Source: Rhynchopus euleeides
Lineage: Eukaryota; Euglenozoa; Diplonemea; Diplonemida; Diplonemidae
Direction of reading: 5' to 3'
DNA: 64,000 nucleotides
NCBI GenBank assembly: GCA_963210315.1
Contig: OY723275.1
Coordinates: forward strand, 682,001-746,000
The notes beneath the pieces are model-generated. The model did not search any database. It saw only the letters and a program-made list of their open reading frames with translations, and was not told the origin of the DNA. This document shows, one piece after another, positions 18,295-27,616 of this stretch. Numbering within the stretch: the first letter of the stretch is position 1; the number at the start of each line of letters is the position of its first letter. The position numbers were made by a program, and so were the translations under genes.

Positions 18295-19926
18295 TCACGT
18301 GAACATTGTTATAGTAGTCGAGGAACCCCAATCCGAGCTGCTCCCTCCGCATACCTCACAGTAGGGGTCCCACTGGCGCAGGTCCCGCAGGAAGACCTGC
18401 CCCATGTCCGAGTCTGCGATGCCCTTCCACCCGTAGATCGCACCTGCCATCTGGGCGGCGATTGCGCCTGTGGTGTCTGCGTCCCCCAGGAGGTTGACCA
18501 CCTTGATGATGCATTCAGAGAAGGAGTTGCTGTGGTACAGCGCCCACAGCGCCATCGCCAGGCCATCCATGCAGTAGGCCCCCCAATAGGTCGGGATGAC
18601 GGGGTAGCCGTTGTACCGCCCGTCCTCTGAGGCCCGGCGCTCCCTCACCGCCCCGCGGATGCACATCTCGTCGACCTTCCAGTCCCAGTTGATCTCCCTG
18701 TCAGATGGGGGCTTGCTGCTGATCACCGCGTGCAGCTTCACAATCCCTGTGTCATCGTCGCCCTCCGTCTCGCTGATGAACCCCTTGATGGTGGTGTCGA
18801 CGAACTCACGCATGGCATCCCCACTCTTGCCGATGTCGTCTCCACTCTTGTGACACTCAAACGCTTTGATCATGAGATACGTCATAAACTTACAGCACGC
18901 CACAGCATCAGGGCCAGGATGCGTCGCACGGGACTGATACTCCGCGACCTGCAGAGCCGCCTCCATATTGTCGTGGAAGCAGATGGGCACCGGGGCAAGC
19001 CGCATGATGGACCCATTCCCTGCGTCCTCATTGTGCGATGAGTAGATCGGCGGGATCGTGTCCACCTCCCGCCTGTGCGGGGGCAGGTCGTTCACCTCGA
19101 TGATCGACATGGCGATGTTCCCCCCGAGGCCAATGGAGGGGCGCTTGCAGATCAGGATCTCCTTCCCATCCTCACCGTCGTAGACATGCGGGTCGTCATG
19201 CCTGAAAGCATTGCAGTATCCGTAGTTCCACCACTGGTGCCACCGGAGGCGCGCATCCCCCCCGTGATATCCTTTGTGCACCAGGAGTGAGTCTGCGAGG
19301 CACAGGGCCATGGAGCAGTCGTCTGTCCACTGCCCGCGCTTCAGCTCAAACTTGTTCTCCTCATCGCGGAAGTCGAGGTGCTTCGACCCGTCAGCTCCTT
19401 CCAGCAGCTCTGGCCGGAGGTGCGGGCGGTATGGGGGGTATGACCCATCCTCCGCAGGGAGTGTTGCGTCAACCGCGATGAACTCAAAAGGGTGGCCGAC
19501 CGCATCTCCGATGGAGAGGCCAATGAGCGAGGCGATAGCCGCACCGCAGGCAGCGTCCTCCCGTGCCACCTTGTCGATCATGGCCCACGCGGATTCAGAC
19601 ACGTTGGGCTCGGTTGGGTGGTGTGCGCGAGTCTCCATGGCCTTGTCGAAGATGCTGAAGTATGCTGCCTGTGTGTTCTGCATGGGGAACCCGTGGGTGT
19701 CGTCGACAGGCCGGTGCACCAGAGGCTCCCGCCTCAGCCCGTCGTAGATCTGCCGCAGCGCCTCCATGGGTTCTGCCGTCCACTGCGTGGGGGCTTGCTG
19801 CGGCGGCGCCCCGCCAGGTGCCCCAGGTGCAGCCATCGCCTCCCCGGTCACCCCGCGCGCTGCTCTCTTCACAGCCGAACTCTTCTGCGATGTCGTTCCC
19901 AAATGCGTCGACCGCCTCTTGAGCAT
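18295..19926 (-). CDS. ADP-ribosylglycohydrolase family protein, copy B
   Basis: Paralogue of copy A with the same ordered motifs: GLSIGDAVGHPFEF, GQWTDDCSMALCLADSLL, NGSIMRLAPVP, ATHPGPDAVACCKF and NLLGDADTTGAIAAQMAGAI; metal-binding residues are intact. The ATG at 19926 (MLKRRSTHLG) gives about 543 residues, matching copy A; the frame is open to an ATG at 20160, but that extension is His-rich and unlike copy A. The last 90 or so codons are almost identical to copy A at DNA level while upstream parts have diverged. Straight reading stops at 18295. A GTATGC donor at 18354 with a GACAG acceptor at 18292 would give the end CEWWRQH with a stop at 18274. Function as for copy A; substrate unknown. 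Confidence 0.87.
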   Translation of the reverse strand: MLKRRSTHLGTTSQKSSAVKRAARGVTGEAMAAPGAPGGAPPQQAPTQWTAEPMEALRQIYDGLRREPLVHRPVDDTHGFPMQNTQAAYFSIFDKAMETRAHHPTEPNVSESAWAMIDKVAREDAACGAAIASLIGLSIGDAVGHPFEFIAVDATLPAEDGSYPPYRPHLRPELLEGADGSKHLDFRDEENKFELKRGQWTDDCSMALCLADSLLVHKGYHGGDARLRWHQWWNYGYCNAFRHDDPHVYDGEDGKEILICKRPSIGLGGNIAMSIIEVNDLPPHRREVDTIPPIYSSHNEDAGNGSIMRLAPVPICFHDNMEAALQVAEYQSRATHPGPDAVACCKFMTYLMIKAFECHKSGDDIGKSGDAMREFVDTTIKGFISETEGDDDTGIVKLHAVISSKPPSDREINWDWKVDEMCIRGAVRERRASEDGRYNGYPVIPTYWGAYCMDGLAMALWALYHSNSFSECIIKVVNLLGDADTTGAIAAQMAGAIYGWKGIADSDMGQVFLRDLRQWDPYCEVCGGSSSDWGSSTTITMFT

Positions 19927-20160
19927 GCACCAACCTGAGAAAACCGTGAGTGTACCGCTGCACGCAGTAGGTGTAACGTGTAGATGCGGCTGTGGGGTGT
20001 TCGTCCGGGCCGAGGTGTATATACCCTTCGCAAGGGGGTGAGAAGCCCTTTCCTTTGTGAGTGTGTGGTGGTGGTGGTGGTGCACGATTCGTTTAGCACG
20101 ACACACTCGCTGTTGTTGCAAAAAATGGGATGGGAATATGTGGGGGGCCAGAGGCATCAT

Positions 20161-21349
20161 GGGGTAGATTGAGGCACAGGAATTTTGCTATACCCGGTCT
20201 TTATTTTGCCGGATCTCCGCCCCGAGGGGGAAAAGCCTCGGGTTGAACAGGAAGGGGGGGGGAGCGGGGGGGCGTGAACCCCTTCCAACAAAGCAGGCCT
20301 GCGCACCCGACCCCGGCATTCCTCCCGGGAGACGGGCCGCTATATGAAACCAAGAGTTTGGGCGCGAGCAGACCACAGAGATACCACAGACAGGGCATGT
20401 CAGTGGCAACTCGATGGCATGGTTCGGTAGTTCTCACGGCACGGAATCCGGGTTGACGCAATGTGTTGCCAGTTCGTTAGTCTAACTTTTGGCAAGGCAT
20501 TGATGTCTTCACGGTAGATACCCACGCCACGAGGAACCGAAGATGTTGACGTCCCGCCCCATTCCGTAGAGGCGCGACGCATGCCGGACTTTGACCCCCC
20601 GCATGCACCGCCCACCCTACAGAATTGGATAGGGGTGTGGCGCCTTATGTATGCATGCCTCAAACAGCAAGCCGACCGAGGCATTCCTGACACAATCCTC
20701 TCCCTCCCGACACAGCGGGTTCTGTACACCCAATGTAGGTGAACGAGTTGAGGGGAGGGAGGGAGGGGGGGGGGTGCGTTTTTGAGTTAAAAAACATGAC
20801 AAGCAGCCAGGCGCTGCAGGTCGTGGAGGGGGAGGGGGGGGGCAGGGGCATGCAAGGGGGGGGAAGGGGTGGGGGCTAGCTGATGTAATAGCCAAGCTTT
20901 AGGAACGTTAAAGTATCCGTATAACTTGGAGGGGGGGGGGGTGTCACTACCACCACCACCACCACCCCCTTTGCCATACGAACCTTACCACTTTTTCAGC
21001 ACCTCCTCACGCTCAGATGAAACTGGCACTTTTCTCGATCTGAGAGAGAGAGAGTACTTTGCAGCATGACGTAAACCGTTGGGACACTGAGCTTCACACA
21101 GAAAACAAGCAGCCAGACGCTGCAGGTCGACCATAGGGGAAGAACGGTGTCCCTGAAAAAGCCGATCTACGCAGTGGACATTTTTTTTGGCGGAGTTGCT
21201 CCCTTTTCTTGTGTTTTGCATAGTTCTGACAGAAGTTCCTCGACGTATTTTTCTTCTCTTTCAAGGGGACACCAGGGTTGTCATGGGTGGGTGGGTGGGG
21301 GGAGTGTTAGAGTGGGGAAAACCGACCAAACTACGAACAACAAAAAAAA
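20161..21349. other. Intergenic, nothing recognised
   Basis: Contains long G-runs (20247-20260, 20762-20780, 20920-20942) and a short repeat AACAAGCAGCCAGACGCTGC at 21103, similar at 20797. No gene with family motifs is seen on either strand. Confidence 0.5.
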
Positions 21350-21351
21350 TA

Positions 21352-22693
21352 CCGTATATGGTGCCCCTGATTTACCCCTTTTTCACTACGCACAAACTAC
21401 GCAATCTGGGGGGGGGGTCTCGCTTTTTGGTCCCCCCCCAGTTTTTTTTGGTCCCCCTTTCTGTGTGGCTACTGAGACAGGACTGGAGGCACTGCGCTGA
21501 CCGAGCAAAAAATTATTGCCAGAACTCACTATACACCGTACGAAAGAACGCACGACATGTGGGGCGGGACTCCAGAAACACCTGGGCAAGGTTGCCCCAT
21601 GCCCAGAAACACCTGAGAAGGAAGTGAGTTCCAGGAGCCGCGTAGAACACCCTCGAGATTGTGAATGATGATACGATCACAGCCTTCAGGGCGATGCGAG
21701 GTGCCACCCTGAAGGTGGCCCTTGACATCAAGGAGAGCGTCGGCCGAGGGGTCGACGAAAAGCTGAAGAAGGCGCTACTGGCACTGGATCCCGCGGGGTA
21801 TACGGAGGTCACCGCCACACAGGCAACCTCCGCTGACAACGTCCAGGAGACGTTATCCGAGGGGATCACAACGGCACTAGAGATCTGTGTCACGGGATCC
21901 AGGCGCCCACTCTCCCTCGACGGTCTGGGGATTGTTGTTGGGTATGGTGTCGTTTCCTGCAGCTGCAAAAAAGCGTAGCAACTGTGCTTCCTTCTTCCTT
22001 AATGATGCGTTGACGCTTCCACCCGGAGGAGCTGAAGCAGGCACCGCTTAATGATGCGTTGATGCTTCCACCCGACGAGCTGAAGCAGGCACCGCGCCAA
22101 AGGGCACCCCCAAAGAGACCTGCAAAGACTGCGTCGAAACCCGCACCGAAGGCTGCCAGCGCTGCAGCACCTGAAGAACCTGCAGCACCTGAAGCGCCTG
22201 CACCCTCACTGACCCCGGAACAGCAAGAACTCCTTGAGTTTGGGGTCCCGGCATAGAGACAGAGAATGGCTGAGTAAATCAAAAAATGAGACCCCCCCCC
22301 CCCTTTTCACTACGCACAAACTACGCAATATGGGGTCGTCAGGGGCACCAGTATACGTAAATATTATGGAACGTAAATATTATGGAACGGGCCCATTTTT
22401 GCCTGGTCCGTTCCATAATATTTACGTTCCAAAATATTTACAGGGCCAGTTGGGGACTCGGTGGTGAGGATGGCTTGCCTCAGGAATCGCGCGAAAAGTG
22501 CACGAGTAGGCCCCGTCAGGGACTCTGTATGCCGTCCGATCACCTGGCCCAAGTCCCCGAGTCGCAGAAAGCCCTGTAAATATTATGGAACGAAAAAAAT
22601 CTGGAACGCCAACCCACCAGCGTTCCAAAATATTTACGTTCCATAATATTTACGTTCCATAATATTTACGTTCCAAAATATTTACGTATACGG
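21352..22693. mobile_element. TA-flanked element with CCGTATA termini
   Basis: Begins CCGTATATGGTGCCCCTGA, ends ACGTATACGG, with TA at both flanks (21350-21351 and 22694-22695). An internal inverted pair (GGTGCCCCTGA... at 21360 and TCAGGGGCACC at 22339) plus the words CACTACGCACAAACTACGCA near 21390 and 22308 show a palindromic design. The right 340 bp (22352-22693) is nearly identical to the small element at 22966-23294, so this unit is either the parent of that element or a chimera with it. One 105-codon open frame (21661-21978) lies inside, of unknown function. A short direct repeat (TTAATGATGCGTTGA) is at 21999 and 22048. Confidence 0.7.
21661..21978 (+). CDS. Small open frame inside the CCGTATA element, unknown
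   Basis: 105 codons, possibly beginning at ATG 21664. The sequence is regular (FRAMRGATLKVALDIKE, VDEKLKKALLALDPAGY) and looks like a helical protein piece, not a random frame, but I recognise no family. It may be a captured gene fragment or part of a degraded element protein. Presence inside a mobile element and lack of motifs keep the call weak. Confidence 0.25.
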   Translation: MNDDTITAFRAMRGATLKVALDIKESVGRGVDEKLKKALLALDPAGYTEVTATQATSADNVQETLSEGITTALEICVTGSRRPLSLDGLGIVVGYGVVSCSCKKA

Positions 22694-22965
22694 TATGTGG
22701 TGTGTCATCGTCAAAAAATCAAAGGCCTGCTGCGGAGAGAAGGGACATTTCGGCTGAACCCATGCAGTCGGGTCGGGGAGGGGGGAGTGTGGGGGAGGGG
22801 GCAAGAGGCACCCGCATGGCGTTGCAGTTGAGAGTAAGAGAAAGAGAAAGAGGGGGGCCTCTTGTGGCGTAGCTAACGAATAATGTTTCCGGGGGGGGTG
22901 GGGGTGGGGTGGGTCAGAACACGGTGGGATCTTGTAAATTTTACATGTATAACTACAAGTATATA

Positions 22966-23294
22966 CCGTATACGTAAATATTATGGAACGTAAATATTAT
23001 GGAACGGGCCCATTTTTGGCCGGTCCGTTCCATAATATTTACGTTCCATAATATTTACAGGGCCAGTTGGGGACTCGGTGGTGAGGACGGCTTGCGTCAG
23101 GAATCGCGCGAAAAGTGCACGAGTAGGTCCCGTCAGGGACTCTGTATGCCGTCCGATCACCTGGTCCAAGTCCCCGAGTCGCAGAAAGCCCTGTAAATAT
23201 TATGGAACGAAAAAAATCTGGAACGCCAACCCACCAGCGTTCCAAAATATTTACGTTCCATAATATTTACGTTCCATAATATTTACGTATACGG
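22966..23294. mobile_element. 329-bp MITE with CCGTATACG termini, TA target duplication
   Basis: Termini CCGTATACGTAAATATT and its reverse complement; TA at 22964-22965 and 23295-23296. It interrupts the palindromic CACGG element: joining the flanks restores the sequence seen in the intact 12110-12480 copy (AAGTATATACATG). The interior has repeated TAAATATTATGGAACG words, both directions, and no coding capacity. Nearly the same sequence forms the right end of the 21352-22693 element. Confidence 0.85.
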
Positions 23295-23356
23295 TACATG
23301 TATTATACATGTATAATACTTGCATGTCAACTATTATACATGTATTTTTACTTGAT

Positions 23357-25386
23357 ACATACATCGGGCGTTATTGCGTTACCAGTAACGGTAATACCGT
23401 TATTTTTTCGGTAAAATAACTTACCGTTAATAACGTTCCAGAACGGCCGAATAACGTTATCCGAAAATCGGTAACGTTATTTTTCCGCGTTATACCGTTA
23501 TCGATAACGGTAATACCGTTATTACCGTTATCAGGAACGGTAATAACGTTATCGGTAACGTTATTACCGTTATTACCGTTATCGGTAACGGTAATACCGT
23601 TATCAGTAACGGTAATAACGTTATCGGTAACGTTATTACCGTTATTACCGGTAATACCGCGTTATTTTCGGTATTTTTGGGCAACTTCTATAGGGGGACC
23701 CTTTTCGAATTTTTTTTTCGGGGTGGCCAGAATGGGCTGTTTTAGGCTATTTGAGGCCATTTTCGAGCAAATTTTTGGGTTTAGAGCCACGCAAAGGGTC
23801 TAAAATGGGCATGCCAATCTCAAAAAATGCTCAAAATTCCGAGAGATTTCAGATTTTTCGAATTTTTTGACCGAGAAAATTCTGACCCCAAAATGTGGTC
23901 CTTGTGGTCTGGAACTGTCCGTTGTCGAAGGAATTGGTGAAAAAATCGTGATTTTTGGCCTCTGGATCACCCATGCCGTCCCAAAAATCAAGCAAAAGAG
24001 GTTTGGTAGGTGCATTTTTGGGTGAACATGAGCCATTGTGCCAACCTGCTTGATTTCACCCGAAAATTGGAATCCGTTGAATATGGTTTCTGATGAAAAT
24101 GTGAAAAATTTCGACCTTCTTCGCAGTTTTTGCCACTTCCTTGCCCCATCTTTCCCACCCAAAATCGAAGTACCGTGAATGGTGTTGTTGAAAGGTCCAA
24201 ATTGCGTTGGTTGTGCGTAGTTCTGCCGAAATCGTGCACACGTTGTGCATAGTGCATGTGTAACGCCATTTGCGACCAAAATGTAAATTTCCTGCACCCG
24301 AGCGTTGACGCTTCCACACACCCTTACAAACCCACTTGCCTGATGAAGGGGGTGGTGTGTAGAGCACGTTTGGCAGGGCTGAATGACACTTTCCGCGCGA
24401 AGGTCGTGTGCGTAATTAAAAAACGGTCCGAGGGCCGGAGGCCCGAGGCCTTTTTTTACCTGCACGAGGGTGCAATTGAGGCCGATACGGGGTGCAGATG
24501 ATGGTTTCTTGCACAACCCAGTCATGTTTTGCACATCACGACGAACTCGGAAATTCCTCATATTTGCACTCCAGGTCTCATATTTGCACTGGTGCAAATA
24601 TGGGACCTGGAGTGCGTGCAAATAATGACTGGGGGGTGCAAGAAAGTTCAAATTGTGTAGTTCCTGCGTACTTCGTGCGTAGCCCGAGCGTACTTTGGGT
24701 AGTTCGTGCGTATATTGTGCGAAGCGTCTTTGACAGCACCAGTAACGGACTTTTGGAACGTAACTATTTTAGAACGGACCGGGAAAAAATGGGCACGTCG
24801 CTACTTCGCGCTACTTCGTCGCTCGTAACGAGTAAAAATATCAGGTGGTTTATACACCGCCAATGTGAGGTGTGCGGGTGTATTCCTGAAGGATTCACTT
24901 CTGCGTCCACACTGAGTGATTTTGGAGTGATTTTCACTCCAAATTTCACTCCAGGAACATTGGATGCTGCAAGGTTGCAGGGGTTTCTGCAGTATTTGCC
25001 TTGAAAAAGCCAAAAAACATGATTTTTTCACGAAACTCGACATGTCCGTGCGTTATTATCCAAAAAATGGTCCCAGGGGGGTATTCTGGAGCCATCTCCA
25101 CCAAAAACTACACCATCCGCCCGCAAAATTGTCCGAATAACGCAAGTTTTCATGAAAATAACGGAAAAATAACGCGTTATTTTAGGAGAAAACGTTTTCC
25201 AATTTTTTGACATCACGGAGTGGCCCCCTGGAGTGATATTTTACCCAAGAAAATTCTTTTAGGGGGGGTAGGGACCCGAGTTTCGGGTCAGATTCACCGG
25301 GAAATGCTGCCTTTTTTGGGGTCAAAAAATAACGCAAAAATAACGTTATTACCGTTACTGGTAACGGAATAACGCCCAATGTATGT
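23357..25386. mobile_element. 2030-bp element with GGGCGTTATT terminal repeats, 4-bp TGAT duplication
   Basis: Ends read ACATACAT, then C or T, then GGGCGTTATT and CGTTACCAGTAACGG inward on both sides; TGAT is repeated at 23353-23356 and 25387-25390, and removing the insert restores the host palindrome. The left 300 bp is a dense array of GTTATTACCGTTA and CGGTAACG words. A long minus-strand frame (23800-24651, 283 codons) has no recognisable motif and may be spurious. A hairpin of TTTGCACTCCAGGTC words is at 24557-24620. Superfamily unknown. Confidence 0.75.
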
Positions 25387-25881
25387 TGATATACATGTAT
25401 TTTACATGTATATTTCAGGCATTTACATGTATTTTACATGTATAATACTTGTCATGCAAGTATTATGCATGTAAAATACTTGCATGCAAGTAAAATACAT
25501 GTATAATACTTGCATGACAAGTAAAATACTTGCATGCAAGTAAAATACATGTATTTTACTTGCATGCAAGTATTTTACTTGTCATGCAAGTATTTTACAT
25601 GTATAATACTTGCATGACAAGTATTATACATGTAAAATACATGTATATGCCTGAAATATACATGTAAAATACATGTATATCAAGTAAAAATACATGTATA
25701 ATAGTTGACATGCAAGTATTATACTTGTATTTTTACTTGATATACATGTATTTTACATGTATATTTCAGGCATATACATGTATTATACATGTATAATAGT
25801 TGACATGCAAGTATTATACATGTATAATACATGTATATACTTGTAGTTATACATGTAAAATTTACAAGATCCCACCGTGAA

Positions 25882-27616
25882 GGGTGAGAGGTGGCTGAGC
25901 GCCGAGCGCAGTGCAGATGTGCTTCCCCGGCTCCCACCGGGCAGTGGGGGAGCAGCAAGGAAGGGGCGGAGCAGAGATCCCGGAGATATAAAAGAAAGGG
26001 CACAACCACCCGCAAGCTGACTGATTGACTCGCCGTGACTCTTCGTGGCTGCGAATGCCTTTATTTTGCCATTTTCTTCCCGACGTTTTCCTCACACAAA
26101 CCTGCGAAGGGCGCAATGAGGATTGCGTCGGATGAATACGACATGGAGACAGGCAAACACGAGTCGCAGGGGTGGTCATCAGCGTGTGTTTCATTTCGCA
26201 ATTGGGGATGCAACAGAAAAGAGGGTCCTGGCACGCCACACCATCTCTTTACGAAAAAGCAGACTTGCTGCCGCTTTCTCTTCATGTTCAGAGTAGACGT
26301 TTGGCGCAGAAGATCCAGGGGTTGACCGAATGTGAACAATCCTGATACCTTGAGAGAGGCAGTAACGTCATCTCACCCAAACGAGACAACCGTCCACAGA
26401 GCTGACTGCCCGGGATTGGGTTTCGCCCTCCTTTTATCGGGGGGTATTTTTTTCCTGGAAATGGTCAAAAGGAATGAAGAGCCGAAATACTGTACTAAAC
26501 GTGTGGCAACCCACATGAACTGTAAAGCCGTTCGTTCACCACCAGAAAAAAACCGTGCCAAACGGTGTTCAATCAACCCCCTAGAATAATACGATTTTCC
26601 AACCCGACCTGCGGGCTGGCGACAACGAATGCACAAAAAAGGGATTTTGTGACATCCGTTATTCGATAAGGCACTCAGAAGCAAAGCAACTTTCCTTTTT
26701 TCACTGAACGTAGCCCACACAAATCCTGTGCGGGCACACTGATACGGACACAAAAAGAAACGGATGAAAAAAATGCAGATGATCAAGGACACCTAGTTGG
26801 TTTCCAACTACGCCAGGGTAGCTTCCAGCCTCCAACAATCCAGCCTGACAGGACCCCCTGCGCCCCTCAGGGGAGGTTGGCCAGCTCCAAAACAACATTC
26901 CATCCAAATAAAATGGCTGGACCCTGTAACCCCCTGAACCACACTACGTGCCTGCAAGAAGAAAACGAATGGTGAGGGAAAGGGTTGGGAGCAAATATCA
27001 AAAGGGGGTTTTGGCCAGATAGGATAATTTAGGCGATGCCACAGGTCCGAATGACCTTCTGCCGCGGACGCACGGGAAGTGGAAGTGCGGATGGGACACA
27101 CCCGGGCCCGGGCCAGATCATGAGGCGAAAAGCATGTCCTGGCCATTCGGGTGTGCCCCACGGGTAGCGGAACTGAGACTCCACCGAACTCAACACAGCG
27201 CATTGAGCCCGGCATCAAATCAGCTGAGACAAACAGCCTGGCACGGGAGGGCCAGACTGTGTTGCATTGACTTCCACTCCTATTCAGAATAGTAGAGAAC
27301 ACCCCCACCCCCCCCCCCCACCCCACCCCCCAGCCCTCGATGCCGAAGTCGACTACGAGGCAAGCTGCAGCCTAGTGCCAGGCAATGTTGCGGCATTGAG
27401 GCAGTATGACTGCTGCTCTCCTGTCGTAGTATCATTCGCTCTTTGAAGGACCCACACACACAGAAACACAAACACACATACACACACACTTCAATATTCG
27501 CTTGTTGGTAGTGCACAGTGTCACACCAGCCGTTGATTCGTTCTGATTCATTCGTTACTACCACGAACACACTTGCATTATGAATTGAATTGCTTCGATG
27601 TGACTCACACCACAAA
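25882..27616. other. Intergenic, nothing recognised
   Basis: 3' flank of the kinase gene. Contains a long C-run near 27302-27330 and an AC-rich tract near 27460-27490. No gene motifs and no clear repeat match elsewhere in the window. Confidence 0.5.

Larger units (their letters stand above)
22920..25879. mobile_element. Second palindromic CACGG element, split by two insertions
   Basis: Ends match the 12110-12480 copy (CACGGTGGGATCTTGTAAAT inward) with AA as the 2-bp target duplication (22918-22919 and 25880-25881). The element is interrupted at 22966-23294 (MITE) and 23357-25386 (GGGCGTTATT element). Its own sequence totals about 600 bp, longer than the first copy because the arms (25391-25879) carry extra TACATGTA and CTTGCATGCAAG words. 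It is non-coding. Confidence 0.85.

Noticed and set aside
23800..24651. 283-codon minus-strand frame inside the GGGCGTTATT element
   Set aside because: No motif, odd composition and surrounded by non-coding repeats. Not called as a gene, though a decayed element protein cannot be excluded.
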